This document shows, in pieces, positions 1 to 8,710 of a DNA stretch of 64,000 bases. Within the stretch, counting starts at the first letter, position 1. Each line of letters starts with the position of its first letter. The notes beneath the pieces were generated by a model. It had not been told where the DNA came from, ran no database searches, and saw only the letters and a program-made list of their open reading frames with translations. The position numbers and the translations under genes were made by a program. Source of the DNA: Methylomonas sp. MK1 (GTDB lineage Bacteria; Pseudomonadota; Gammaproteobacteria; Methylococcales; Methylomonadaceae); NCBI RefSeq assembly GCF_000365425.1, contig NZ_AQOV01000001.1, forward strand, positions 2,170,001 through 2,234,000, written 5' to 3'.

Positions 1-69
1 GTCGTGTTCGGGATGATGCACATAGGGCAAATGGGCATGCAGAACGATGCTGAGATAGCCTTTGTTCAT
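1..69 (-). CDS. GH57 family glycoside hydrolase, N-terminal fragment cut by the window edge
   Basis: Only the first 23 codons lie in the window; the gene runs off the left end on the minus strand. The visible residues begin MNKGYLSIVLHAHLPYVHHP, the usual opening of GH57 alpha-amylase or 1,4-alpha-glucan branching enzymes, where the HAHLPYV segment is the first conserved GH57 region. The ATG lies 7 bases after the stop of the upstream DUF4912 gene, so the two are probably one transcript. Context with glgX nearby supports a role in glycogen or alpha-glucan metabolism. Whether it is a branching enzyme or an amylase cannot be told from this fragment. Confidence 0.8.
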   Translation of the reverse strand, partial: MNKGYLSIVLHAHLPYVHHPEHD

Positions 70-76
70 CGCGGAG

Positions 77-760
77 TTAGTTTTGTTGGCCGGACGCGGT
101 TACGGCAAGCGCCGAAGACGCTTGGGAAGGCGGTATTATAAACTGCGCCATCGTCGGCGACAGTCTTTCCGTCATCGGCGACACTTGCGGTGCGACTGCG
201 GTAGCCTGCGAATAAGCGAAGGGGCTGAATTCCTGCTGAGCGTTTAGCCGGCCAATCGCCACCTGGTAAATCCCGGCGATGCAGTTGTCGCCGCTGGGCA
301 GCGTAATCTGCTGCTGGCTGCGTTCGGCAGCGACCGGCACATCGAACCAAGTCTTGGCCGAGTCTTGCGGCGACGAGACCGCTTCAGCCGGCGCAGGCCG
401 ACTGTAAACTCTCAAGGTCAAAGGCTGGGCATCTGGCGGTTCGGCAGGCGACGTAGACGCCTGTGCCACGTCATCAAGATGCCAATAGACATGGATATGT
501 TCCGGATCGACCGGCAACGCAACCAACTTGGCGCTTTCAACTTTGGCGGCAGTGAGTTGCTGGCGTGGCGCGAACTCGCGATTAATCTGCTGACTAATAC
601 TTAACAGCTCTTGCGGCGAAAAGCCGAAACTCGTCAACCGCGCCGCACCAGCTCTAAACCGGCGCGGGGCAAAGCCCCGGCTAATCTCCAGACTAATAGC
701 CCGCATTTCCTCCGCAGAAAGCGGCATGCGGACTTGAGACGGTGAGGAGGAAAAGGCCAT
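77..760 (-). CDS. DUF4912 domain protein of a glycogen gene cluster
   Basis: About 227 residues, no signal peptide and no membrane segment. The central part (roughly residues 55-160) has the pattern of DUF4912: a 'HIHVYWHLDD' strand followed by a region of alternating strands ending in GIYQVAIGRL. The C-terminal 60 residues are rich in Ser, Pro, Gln and Ala and look disordered. Function is not established; the family often sits beside GH57 and glycogen genes, as here, so a carbohydrate-linked or regulatory role is inferred. Start: an ATG at 760 is chosen over a TTG two codons further upstream (766). No clear ribosome binding site supports either. Confidence 0.75.
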   Translation of the reverse strand: MAFSSSPSQVRMPLSAEEMRAISLEISRGFAPRRFRAGAARLTSFGFSPQELLSISQQINREFAPRQQLTAAKVESAKLVALPVDPEHIHVYWHLDDVAQASTSPAEPPDAQPLTLRVYSRPAPAEAVSSPQDSAKTWFDVPVAAERSQQQITLPSGDNCIAGIYQVAIGRLNAQQEFSPFAYSQATAVAPQVSPMTERLSPTMAQFIIPPSQASSALAVTASGQQN

Positions 761-944
761 CGGCAATGTTAACGGGTCGGGTGACTAGGTTTTATCCTGT
801 GGATAGCGGACATTCCGCGACGTATCGCCGCAGCGACCGGCGTTTATAGACTCTAACCGTTGTCGATTATTTACGCAAGGCGTAGGCCCGCAGCCCCTAT
901 ATGCAGTAAAATCAGGACTAATTCACAGTTTCTCGGTAAAGGGC

Positions 945-3143
945 ATGCACAAACCATACAGTTTAAAGTCAGGGAGTCCCTATCCTCACGGCGCCAAGGT
1001 TAGCGAGGGCGGCGTAAACTTCTCCATCTCCAGCCGCCATGCGACGGACGTGGAACTGCTGCTATTTGCCGAGCCTGACAGCACAAATCCCTTACAAGTC
1101 ATACCCTTACAAAAAGATAAAAACCATACATTTTTCTCGTGGCATGTGTTTGTCGAAGAACTGCCGGTAGGCATCTGGTACGCCTGGCGCATCGACGGCC
1201 CGGACAACACCCGCGAGTCGGGCTTGCGTTTTGATCGCGAAAAATTATTGCTAGACCCTTGGGCTCGCGCAATCAGCGACAAGCTATGGAACCGCGCCGC
1301 CGCCTGCAAGCCCGGCGATAATAGCCAGCATGCCATGCGCGCGGTGGTAGTAGATGATCGTTACGACTGGGAAGGCGATACACCGCTGGCAATCCGTAGC
1401 GAAAAAGCCATTATTTACGAGTTGCATGTCGGCGGTTTTACTCGCCACGCGTCCGCCAAGGTGAAGCACCCAGGTACCTTTATCGGCCTGATCGAAAAAA
1501 TCCCCTATCTGAAAAAGCTGGGCATCACCCATGTCGAATTGCTGCCCATCATGGCCTTCGATGAGCAAGACGTGCCGCCGCATACCGCCGATCTTGGATT
1601 AAAAAACTATTGGGGCTACAGCACGCACAGCTTTTTCAGTCCGCATCCCGGCTATTGCGTCACACCGGAACAGGGTACGCATATCCGCGAGTTCCGCGAT
1701 CTGGTCAAAGCCTTGCATAAGGCCGGCATCGGCGTAATCATGGACGTGGTGTTCAATCACACCTCGGAAGCCGGCGCCGACGGCCCGGTAATTAACTTCA
1801 AAGGCATTACCGGCAACAGCTTTTATTTGACCGACAAGCACGATAAACGCATCTTTCACGACTATACCGGCTGCGGTAACACCGTGAATGCCAATCACCC
1901 GCTGGTGACCAACTTCATCATCAGCTGCCTGGAATACTGGGTGCGGGAAATGCATGTCGACGGCTTTAGATTCGACCTGGCCAGTGCACTGGCCCGCGGC
2001 GAAGACGGCAGCGTACTGCAGGATCCGCCGCTGGTCTGGGGCATAGAACTATCCGAACAACTGGCCAAAACCAAGCTGATTGCGGAAGCCTGGGACGCGG
2101 CCGGCCTTTATCAAGTCGGCAACTTTCCCGGCTATCGCTGGGGAGAATGGAACGGCCGTTACCGCGACGTGATTCGCCGCTTCCTACGCGGCGACACCGG
2201 CATCATCAGCGAAGTAGCCACGCGTATCTGCGGCAGTAGCGATCTCTATCAACATCAGCACCGCCTGCCGATCAGCGGCATTAACTTTGTCACCTGCCAC
2301 GACGGTTTTACGTTGAAAGATCTGTTCAGCTACAACGAAAAACACAACACCGCGAACGGCGAAAACAATCGGGACGGTTGTAGCAATAATCTCAGCAGCA
2401 ATTGCGGCGCGGAAGGCCCGACCCCCAACCCGGCCATAGGCAAACTGCGGCGGCAGCAGGTGAAAAACGCCTTTGCGGTTTTGCTGCTTAGCCATGGCGT
2501 ACCGATGTTGCTGGCTGGCGACGAATTTCTGCACACCCAGCAAGGCAATAACAACTGCTATTGCCAGGACAACGAATTAAGCTGGCTGAACTGGGATAAA
2601 GCCAAGGAAAATGCCGACGTGCTGCATTTTGTGCAGCAGATGATCCGCTTGCGCAAACGCCATCCGGCCTTGATGCGTCGAAATTTCCTCACCGGCCGAA
2701 AAATGGAAGGCAAAGATATGGCCGACATTAGCTGGCATGGCCTGGAAGTAGATCAACCGCCGCGTTGGGACGACCCGAACACGCGGATTCTAGCCTTTAC
2801 GCTGGCTGCATTGGGCAAAGATGAAGCTGACCTGCACGCGATAATGAACATGTCCGATAGCAAACACAACATGCAGCTGCCGGAGGTTGAAGGCAAAAGC
2901 TGGTGTCTGGCTTTGGATACCGCACAAACATCGCCCAAAGATATTATCGAGCCTGCGGAACAAAAAGCGCTGAGCAAACCCTGGTATACCGTGGAGCCGC
3001 ATTCGATTGTGGTGTTTGAAAACATCCAACAAGCCGGTATCGATGGTGGCGATAGCGTGGCGAAACGGTCCGCCAGTTTTTTCAGCAAATTGACCGGCAT
3101 CAAGTTGCTCGACCAGCCGGCGACGGAAATACCGACAAGTTAA
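945..3143 (+). CDS. glgX: Glycogen debranching enzyme GlgX (GH13, isoamylase type)
   Basis: A 732-residue protein, of normal GlgX length. It hydrolyses alpha-1,6 branch links of limit dextrins during cytoplasmic glycogen breakdown. An N-terminal carbohydrate-binding (CBM48-like) domain covers about residues 10-110 and is followed by the GH13 barrel. The four GH13 signature regions are present: DVVFNH (about 267-272), GFRFDLA with the nucleophile Asp344, LIAEAWD with the acid/base Glu381, and CHDG with the transition-state Asp453. A C-terminal beta domain follows to about residue 700, and the last 30 residues look unstructured. It is divergent from the DUF4912/GH57 pair, 180 bases away. An AAAGGG just before the ATG is a weak ribosome binding site. 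Function is confident. Confidence 0.96.
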   Translation: MHKPYSLKSGSPYPHGAKVSEGGVNFSISSRHATDVELLLFAEPDSTNPLQVIPLQKDKNHTFFSWHVFVEELPVGIWYAWRIDGPDNTRESGLRFDREKLLLDPWARAISDKLWNRAAACKPGDNSQHAMRAVVVDDRYDWEGDTPLAIRSEKAIIYELHVGGFTRHASAKVKHPGTFIGLIEKIPYLKKLGITHVELLPIMAFDEQDVPPHTADLGLKNYWGYSTHSFFSPHPGYCVTPEQGTHIREFRDLVKALHKAGIGVIMDVVFNHTSEAGADGPVINFKGITGNSFYLTDKHDKRIFHDYTGCGNTVNANHPLVTNFIISCLEYWVREMHVDGFRFDLASALARGEDGSVLQDPPLVWGIELSEQLAKTKLIAEAWDAAGLYQVGNFPGYRWGEWNGRYRDVIRRFLRGDTGIISEVATRICGSSDLYQHQHRLPISGINFVTCHDGFTLKDLFSYNEKHNTANGENNRDGCSNNLSSNCGAEGPTPNPAIGKLRRQQVKNAFAVLLLSHGVPMLLAGDEFLHTQQGNNNCYCQDNELSWLNWDKAKENADVLHFVQQMIRLRKRHPALMRRNFLTGRKMEGKDMADISWHGLEVDQPPRWDDPNTRILAFTLAALGKDEADLHAIMNMSDSKHNMQLPEVEGKSWCLALDTAQTSPKDIIEPAEQKALSKPWYTVEPHSIVVFENIQQAGIDGGDSVAKRSASFFSKLTGIKLLDQPATEIPTS

Positions 3144-3157
3144 TGAGACAGCCTGTT

Positions 3158-3185
3158 GTCAGGGAACGCTATCGCGTACCCTGAC
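3158..3185. terminator. Stem-loop after glgX
   Basis: GTCAGGG-A-ACGC, loop TATC, GCGT-A-CCCTGAC: an 11-bp stem with one A/A mismatch starting 15 bases after the glgX stop. It has no T run, so it may be a Rho-dependent pause, an RNA 3' stabiliser or part of a dispersed repeat rather than a classical intrinsic terminator. Confidence 0.4.
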
Positions 3186-3282
3186 CTACCGGACTTATCG
3201 CGTTATCACTGGCATGGATGACCGGAACCCAATTTCGCAGGCGAGATTGTCGCGATAGCGGCATCGCCGCCCCATGAGCAAG

Positions 3283-3304
3283 AATTTTCGTGCCTGCGAA
3301 AATT
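3283..3304. terminator. Stem-loop between convergent glgX and tai4-like gene
   Basis: AATTTTCG, loop TGCCTG, CGAAAATT: an 8-bp perfect stem with TT following on the plus strand and a short A run in the other direction. Its position between convergent genes fits a bidirectional terminator. The 216-base gap 3144-3359 holds nothing else that I recognise. Confidence 0.4.
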
Positions 3305-3359
3305 TTGACTCCGACTCTGCGGCCTGGATTGCCCATGAACACGCCAAAGCAGCGAATTA

Positions 3360-3776
3360 CTAGCGCTTGGCCGGCTTGTCCCCTACCCAGTTAGGGTGTG
3401 GGACGTACTTATGAACCTGTGCATCAAGTTCTTGGCTGTGATACATGTCCAGGCACTTAAGCAGGTTGAATTTCGCCCCAGCGTAACCTTCCACCGGATT
3501 GCTGTAGTCTCGATGCAGATATTTCTCAACAAGTTGATCGATTGCCGGATTACCTTTATCGTCGTTGTAATACGTCCATTCCAAAAACGCGCTCTTGGTA
3601 ATGTCAGCATCCTCGCCTGCCGGCGAATCCTTGTAAGCGGTTGATAAGCAGGCGGCCAGCGCCCTGTCTTTATAATTTTCGGCGTTGCTACGTCGTGTGG
3701 CAGCGATGGAATCGGCGATAGCCGTCAGTGAATAGCAACATAGCCCCACGGCAACGAATGTGTGTATGGCTTTCAT
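3360..3776 (-). CDS. Tai4-like type VI amidase immunity protein
   Basis: A 138-residue protein with an N-terminal signal peptide (hydrophobic residues about 6-20, ending ..AIADS). Mature-region motifs match Tai4-type T6SS amidase immunity proteins as I know them: NYKDRALAACLSTAYKD, then KCLDMYHSQELDAQVHKYV near the C-terminus. Tai4 acts in the periplasm, binding and blocking the Tae4 peptidoglycan amidase. Its ATG overlaps the stop of the upstream tae4 remnant in an ATGA, the normal effector-immunity coupling. The reading frame is intact although its partner is broken. No other T6SS gene is in the window. Family assignment is by motif only. Confidence 0.7.
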   Translation of the reverse strand: MKAIHTFVAVGLCCYSLTAIADSIAATRRSNAENYKDRALAACLSTAYKDSPAGEDADITKSAFLEWTYYNDDKGNPAIDQLVEKYLHRDYSNPVEGYAGAKFNLLKCLDMYHSQELDAQVHKYVPHPNWVGDKPAKR

Positions 3777-4104
3777 TTGAGCACCCGGAAATTTGCCTGG
3801 CTAGTGCGATATGTCACGCCTGGCTCGTTGAAATAGCAGTGGTCATAACAAGTCGTTCCGTCGAATAGCGTTGCATGACCGCTAGCATCACTCCAGCCAT
3901 GAACTTCGAAGAGGACAAACCCTTTTTGCCTGACAGCGTACCACCGCCAGCGGGCGGATACGCAACGGCTTCCGGCGGCCCCCATTTGAGGTTCAGAAAG
4001 GAAATCACGTCTTTTACCCGGTAAAAATAGTTTCGATGGTCCCCACCTTTCTTGGCTTTCCCCGCTGTCGCCGGGATGATCACGCAAGCTTGAACGGGGG
4101 CCAA
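3773..4104 (-). pseudogene. Tae4-like T6SS amidase effector, 5'-truncated and frameshifted
   Basis: Two frames together give the C-terminal two thirds of a Tae4 amidase. The first holds NYFYRVKDVISFLNLKWG and ends GGTLSGKKG; the second continues KGFVLFEVHGWSDASGHATL, carrying the conserved GH of the catalytic His region, and then DGTTCYDHCYF. The break lies at a run of five T (3923-3927); a sixth T would fuse the frames. The N-terminal part carrying the catalytic Cys is absent: the recognisable homology starts only about 30 bases after the stop of the upstream vWA-operon gene. It is followed directly, by an ATGA overlap, by the intact immunity gene. The frameshift could be a sequencing error, but the missing 5' part could not. 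Confidence 0.65.
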
Positions 4105-4134
4105 TCTTCCCCCTGAGTCAGAATAGTTGTTGCC

Positions 4135-4647
4135 TCAATCGAACACGTCGCCCCAATCCGGTGGTGGTGGGGCCTCTTCGGCTGGCGTTGCGTCAGCGTC
4201 CGCCGGTTTTGGCTGCTCCGAATCGGTGCCGGCATGCTGTTGTTCAGTCTCGGCAGCCGGCTCGTCGGCAACCGGTTTTTCACCCGCTTTGGGTAAGCCG
4301 TCCAGATAACTATCCAGCAAACTGCACAGATTTTCGTAAAAACTGCCCACCGTCTGCTGCTGCATTTGCTGCTCTATAAACCCATACAAAAACTGCTTTT
4401 CCGCCGCAATCAGATTTTCGCTGACAGCCTGCGCGGTTTGTTCGTCTAAGTGATGTTTACCGGCCAAGGCCAAGGCCAACCGGTCACCGCGCCGTTCCTG
4501 CCTGTCCTTAATGTCTTCCAGCAATTCTTCGATGCCGGCCAGCCGCCGGCGTTTATTCCGACGATTAACGACCAGCACGGCGATCAGGCCGGCCAACAAC
4601 AACAGCGACAATTCTCCTAAGCCGATAAGCAGCAGAGATTGATTCAT
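4135..4647 (-). CDS. Membrane-anchored helical protein, third gene of vWA operon
   Basis: 170 residues with no family that I recognise. An N-terminal membrane helix (about residues 7-29) is followed by a basic RRNKRRR stop-transfer stretch, so the bulk should be cytoplasmic. Residues 35-115 are strongly helical, possibly coiled coil. The tail is acidic and rich in Pro, Ala and Glu, ending PPPPDWGDVFD. The ATG overlaps the stop of the preceding gene (ATGA), indicating translational coupling with the middle gene and the vWA gene. Its topology resembles that of the middle gene, suggesting that the two form a membrane complex with the vWA protein. Function unknown. Confidence 0.7.
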   Translation of the reverse strand: MNQSLLLIGLGELSLLLLAGLIAVLVVNRRNKRRRLAGIEELLEDIKDRQERRGDRLALALAGKHHLDEQTAQAVSENLIAAEKQFLYGFIEQQMQQQTVGSFYENLCSLLDSYLDGLPKAGEKPVADEPAAETEQQHAGTDSEQPKPADADATPAEEAPPPPDWGDVFD

Positions 4648-5279
4648 TTGCCCAACTCCGTAATGCTCTCGCGTACACCACGTTCGGCATCATGGAAAAT
4701 TTGCAGCATCTTTTTACTGCTGTTTTCCAACTCTAAGGCAGTCTGATTGCCGCTAAACACACGGGTATATTCGGCGGACATTTCGTCGATGGTTTTCATC
4801 GCGTTATCCAGTTGCCGCACCAGTTGTTGGTTAATACGCTCCAAGCCTGCCAATTGATGCGCTTGCGGCGAATCCTGCCCCGCAGCAACCGGCGCAGCCG
4901 CGCCCCGATTCGCCAGCAAATTCTGATAAGGCTCGGTTAGGCGGCCGATACGTTGCTCGATCTCACTCAACAACACCAACTCGCGTTTCAGAAACAAGCG
5001 AATCACCCCTTCAAACACAGCGCGTTCAGACGCGTTGACTTCTTGCAACAATGGCTCGATCTCCGTTGTAGCCAATCCGCAGTTTTCTTCCAGAAATTGC
5101 TCCAGCCAGCGATTTTTGACGAAGGCCTGCTCTTCAAGCTCGGTAATGAAATGATCAATTTCGGCCATCTCCTTCCCTCGCCGGTTTCTCGAGATAAAAA
5201 ACAGTACGACGACCAGCAGCGTCAAAAACCCCAACGCCTCCGCCGCCAATATCACTACCACGGAATCGAATGGATTCAT
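4644..5279 (-). CDS. Membrane-anchored coiled-coil protein, second gene of vWA operon
   Basis: 211 residues from the ATG at 5279, which overlaps the vWA gene stop as ATGA; an in-frame extension upstream to 5405 runs through the vWA gene and is rejected. One membrane helix (about residues 5-28, MNPFDSVVVILAAEALG onward) is followed by basic RNRRGKEM, giving an N-out/C-in anchor. The remaining 180 residues are predicted to be mostly helical with heptad-like stretches (EQRIGRLTEPYQNLL; INQQLVRQLDNAMKTIDEM). No catalytic motif is visible. It sits between the vWA gene and a similarly built membrane protein. Function unknown; a scaffold for the vWA protein is inferred. Confidence 0.75.
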   Translation of the reverse strand: MNPFDSVVVILAAEALGFLTLLVVVLFFISRNRRGKEMAEIDHFITELEEQAFVKNRWLEQFLEENCGLATTEIEPLLQEVNASERAVFEGVIRLFLKRELVLLSEIEQRIGRLTEPYQNLLANRGAAAPVAAGQDSPQAHQLAGLERINQQLVRQLDNAMKTIDEMSAEYTRVFSGNQTALELENSSKKMLQIFHDAERGVRESITELGK

Positions 5280-7084
5280 GACAATCTCTCCAGTAACTGC
5301 TGATGTTTTTCTGCTTGGCTTTTTTTCAGGTAACGATAGGTAAAAAACCCACCAACACCCAGTATCAGATTGATGGTCAACAGGATGCCGCCAACCAATA
5401 ACCAATTGGTTTCCGGGGCGTCCGGCGGCGGATGTTGCTCATGGTCAGTCTGCTCATGCTGCTCGGCATCGGTTTTCTGATCGGTTTTTTCATGATCGCC
5501 TGACTCGTGATGTGCATCAGTCTCCGCCGCCGGTGCGGCAACCTCGACTTTCTCGGCAGCAACGAACCAACTGTCATCGATAGTGAGCGGTTTGATCGCC
5601 GGCGTCAGCGGTTTACCGTCATGGTCTTTCGCCATCACGTTGAAATTGACATGCGTGGTGGTCTGCGGCGGCAAACCGGCCAAATCCAGCAACCAGACCC
5701 CGTCCTTATTTGTCAGTGCGCGGGTTTCCGGCTCGTGCCCGGTTTGATTAATCACCGCATTGATCACCAGTCCGGCGGGATCGATCAGTTTGGTATCCGG
5801 CAGCAGCTTTAAGCTAACCTGGCGCTGCGCAACATCCAAGTGCTTCTCGACGGTAATAGGCGTGGCAACCACTTCGATCTCGTGAATAATTTCGCGCTTG
5901 AAGGTCTTGCCGTCGGCGACGATTTTCAGCAGATGTTTACCCAAACTCAAATGCTCGACTTTATGCTGATAAAAACCGGGCTCGGCTGCCACAGCCTGCA
6001 TTTTTGCCGGCGCTTGCTGATCTTGGATAATTTCCAGGGTCAACATGCCCAGAAAATCGGCGCGGTCGATCAGCTTATTTTTATCGGTGAAGTGCGCTTT
6101 GATTGGCAAGGCTTCATTCTCGCCCAGAAAATTGGGAATTTCGCTAAGTTGCAGTTTCAGGTCGGTGACGATCATGACTTGGTTATCGGGATCGACTTCC
6201 GCCACCAAGCGCCATTCGCCGATCAATGGCTGCTTGACGGTGATCAGGTCGTACGTCTGACTTTCCAGCCAGGACACATTGGCGACCATGCTTTGTTTAC
6301 TGATGCTTTTACCGTCCGGCGCAACCAATTGCGTCGGCGCGGCATGCGGCTTTTTGAACACCAACACCGAAAATTCGTGGATGCCGCTATCGACCTTGAA
6401 CTTATTGTCGGTTAGCGGCAAGGTTTCTTTCGGCGCGGCTTTTTGTGCCATCTTCAAAAACACTCGCTGTAACTGCTCGGCCGTTTGCGCGGTTTCCGCC
6501 CAGCCGCCGGTCTCGAACGCCAATTTTTCCAGCAACTCTTTGTCGGCCTGTGCCGATAGCGCAATGGTTTGCACGTTGATATTTTGCTGCTGGAGTTTGG
6601 GGATCCACTCGCTAAGAATCCGTTCGCGGGAATCCGCGCTTTGCATGATGTCCTTGGAAATATCCACAAAACCGTCGGTTAATAAAATCAGGTGTTTCTT
6701 ACCGTTCCCGGTAAAACCTTGGCTAAGCACTGTCTGAATTGCGTCTTCGATATGGGTATACAAGCCGCGAGAATGAATATTGGCCGTAGCTTTGCTGGCC
6801 TGCTGTTTCCAGGCAGAACTGACGGCATCGGTCGCGGACAGCGGCGCGGTTTTTTCGGCGAACAGCCAGAACGCCGCCTTGGCACCGTCCGGCAGCAAAT
6901 TGACCAACAACCGGCTGGCGTCTATGCGCAGATTTTCCGGATCGTTCTGTTTCATGCTGCCGGATACATCTATCAACACCTGAATTTCATCGGCGCCGGC
7001 AGCGGCAGGCGCGGGCTGGCAGTGCGCGGAATCGACACTTAATACCAACACGCAGAAAACCGAAAATACAATCGACTTGAACAT
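5276..7084 (-). CDS. Secreted, membrane-anchored vWA-domain protein (TIGR03503-like)
   Basis: 602 residues. A signal peptide (about 1-22, ending SAHC/QPAP) leads into a von Willebrand factor A domain (about 32-210) with an intact MIDAS start DVSGSM at 39-44 and a later LLTDGFVD strand. Residues 220-500 look like extracytoplasmic beta domains. A Glu/Asp/His-rich spacer (QKTDAEQHEQTDHEQHPPP) and a C-terminal membrane helix (about 565-588) follow, with a basic cytoplasmic end. The layout is like the TIGR03503 family of vWA proteins as I remember it; its role is not known. It is the first gene of a tightly overlapping three-gene operon, so a periplasmic metal-dependent adhesion or assembly platform is inferred. 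Confidence 0.8.
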   Translation of the reverse strand: MFKSIVFSVFCVLVLSVDSAHCQPAPAAAGADEIQVLIDVSGSMKQNDPENLRIDASRLLVNLLPDGAKAAFWLFAEKTAPLSATDAVSSAWKQQASKATANIHSRGLYTHIEDAIQTVLSQGFTGNGKKHLILLTDGFVDISKDIMQSADSRERILSEWIPKLQQQNINVQTIALSAQADKELLEKLAFETGGWAETAQTAEQLQRVFLKMAQKAAPKETLPLTDNKFKVDSGIHEFSVLVFKKPHAAPTQLVAPDGKSISKQSMVANVSWLESQTYDLITVKQPLIGEWRLVAEVDPDNQVMIVTDLKLQLSEIPNFLGENEALPIKAHFTDKNKLIDRADFLGMLTLEIIQDQQAPAKMQAVAAEPGFYQHKVEHLSLGKHLLKIVADGKTFKREIIHEIEVVATPITVEKHLDVAQRQVSLKLLPDTKLIDPAGLVINAVINQTGHEPETRALTNKDGVWLLDLAGLPPQTTTHVNFNVMAKDHDGKPLTPAIKPLTIDDSWFVAAEKVEVAAPAAETDAHHESGDHEKTDQKTDAEQHEQTDHEQHPPPDAPETNWLLVGGILLTINLILGVGGFFTYRYLKKSQAEKHQQLLERLS

Positions 7085-7184
7085 AAGTCCGCCAACAAAA
7101 GTTTAGGCAATGGATAGCAAATATAGCCCAAGCATCTGACTGTTCTATTATTTTTTAAATCAGGCTGCGGCCGGCATTACACTT

Positions 7185-7215
7185 TATAATGTTTTCACTA
7201 TTTCAACCAAAGGAG
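7185..7215 (+). promoter_or_regulatory. Probable pgk -10 box and ribosome binding site
   Basis: TATAAT at 7185-7190, 30 bases before the pgk ATG, matches a sigma-70 -10 box exactly; no convincing -35 is visible 17 bases upstream. AGGAG at 7211-7215 sits 5 bases before the ATG and fixes the pgk start. The 136-base gap also carries the divergent vWA operon's upstream region. Confidence 0.5.
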
Positions 7216-7220
7216 AACTT

Positions 7221-8393
7221 ATGTCTATCAAACGAATGGTCGACCTGGATTTGGCCGGCAAGCGCGTATTAATCCGCCAAGATTTGAATGTGCCGGTTAA
7301 AGACGGCAAAGTCACCAGCGACTTGCGCATCCAGGCCAGCGTCCCGACCGTGGAAGCCGCATTGGCCGGCGGCGCGGCGGTAATTTTGATGTCGCACTTG
7401 GGCCGCCCCACTGAAGGCGAATACGACGAAGCCTCCAGCTTGAAACCAGTCGCCGAGCGCTTTTCACAATTGCTGGGCCAACCAGTGCGCTTGGTGAAAG
7501 ATTGGCTAGAAGGCATCGAAGTAAAACGCGGCGAAGTCGTGCTTTGCGAGAACGTGCGTTTTAATAAAGGCGAGAAGAAAAACAATGCCGAATTGGGCCA
7601 AAAAATGGCTGCACTGTGCGACATATTCGTGATGGACGCCTTTGGTACCGCGCACCGCGCCGAAGCCTCGACCCATGCGGTAGCTGAACACGCCGCCGTG
7701 GCTTGCGCCGGTCCGCTGTTGGCTGCGGAGTTGGACGCACTGGGCAAAGCCCTGGAAACCCCTGCCCGCCCCTTGGTGGCCATCGTCGGTGGTTCCAAAG
7801 TATCCACCAAACTGACCGTGCTGGAATCCTTATCGTCTAAAGTCGATCAACTGATCGTCGGCGGCGGCATTGCCAACACCTTTATCGCCGCAGCCGGTTA
7901 CCCGGTCGGCAAATCCTTGTATGAAGCGGATTTAATTCCGGAAGCCAAACGTTTGATCGCTTCGGCAAAAGAACGCGGCGCGGATATTCCGGTACCGGTC
8001 GATGTAGTCTGCGCGAAAGAGTTTTCCGAAAGCGCGGCGGCTACCGTGAAAAACGTGGCCGACGTGGAAGCTGACGATTTGATTCTGGACATTGGACCGG
8101 AAACCTCCAAGCAATACGCGGAAATCCTGAAAACCGCCGGTACCATCGTCTGGAACGGCCCGGTCGGCGTATTCGAAATCGACCAATTCGGCGAAGGCAC
8201 CAAATCGCTATCGTTGGCAATTGCCGAAAGCCCTGCCTTCTCCATCGCGGGCGGCGGCGACACATTGGCGGCGATAGACAAATACGGCATCGCCGATAAA
8301 GTGTCTTACACCTCAACCGGTGGCGGCGCGTTCCTGGAGTTCCTGGAAGGTAAGGAATTGCCGGCGGTAGCTATTCTGCAGACTCGCGGCTAA
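7221..8393 (+). CDS. pgk: Phosphoglycerate kinase
   Basis: 390 residues, the standard bacterial length. It catalyses 1,3-bisphosphoglycerate + ADP to 3-phosphoglycerate + ATP in the cytoplasm (glycolysis/gluconeogenesis). The N-terminal signature [15 protein letters not shown] (about 14-28), the substrate-binding HLGRP (about 60), the [10 protein letters not shown] segment and the C-terminal [13 protein letters not shown] nucleotide loop are all present. A clear AGGAG and ATG define the start. It stands alone here: the usual epd/fba/pyk neighbours are absent from this window, and the vWA operon is divergent. Function certain. Confidence 0.98.
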   Translation: MSIKRMVDLDLAGKRVLIRQDLNVPVKDGKVTSDLRIQASVPTVEAALAGGAAVILMSHLGRPTEGEYDEASSLKPVAERFSQLLGQPVRLVKDWLEGIEVKRGEVVLCENVRFNKGEKKNNAELGQKMAALCDIFVMDAFGTAHRAEASTHAVAEHAAVACAGPLLAAELDALGKALETPARPLVAIVGGSKVSTKLTVLESLSSKVDQLIVGGGIANTFIAAAGYPVGKSLYEADLIPEAKRLIASAKERGADIPVPVDVVCAKEFSESAAATVKNVADVEADDLILDIGPETSKQYAEILKTAGTIVWNGPVGVFEIDQFGEGTKSLSLAIAESPAFSIAGGGDTLAAIDKYGIADKVSYTSTGGGAFLEFLEGKELPAVAILQTRG

Positions 8394-8592
8394 GTGTTGG
8401 TCTTGCGGGGCTAATCGACCCTGTCCAATCTCATAATTAATGAAACTGTATACCAGTTGATCAGCGTGAGGAGTTGTTGATTGACTGGTTGCGGCACTGC
8501 GGGGTGTATCGGTTTATCTTATGAAATGAAAAGAATTCGCTGGTTAAAGGCCTTATCTGCTCGCTACCATTAATTACAGAAGGGAAAATCAT

Positions 8593-8694
8593 ATGTTGGT
8601 CAATAAATTATGGTTTCGATGGTTATTTTCCAGTAGTGATACAGAAACTATCAAATTCCTTGTTCGCCTGATGAAGATACGGGCTGTGGCTTAA
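8593..8694 (+). CDS. Possible 33-codon ORF upstream of the Roco gene
   Basis: A short ORF beginning MLVNKLWFRWLF, preceded by AAGGGA about 7 bases before its ATG and ending 16 bases before the Roco start. It is hydrophobic and basic. It could be a leader peptide or chance. The rest of the 317-base gap 8394-8710 between pgk and the Roco gene shows no recognisable gene, and it is more AT-rich than its neighbours. Confidence 0.2.
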   Translation: MLVNKLWFRWLFSSSDTETIKFLVRLMKIRAVA

Positions 8695-8710
8695 CCTGGA
8701 GACACTGCTC

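Noticed and set aside
4644..5405. Longer 253-codon frame for the second vWA-operon gene
   Set aside because: The 42 upstream codons lie inside the vWA gene; the ATG at 5279 with ATGA overlap is the natural start.
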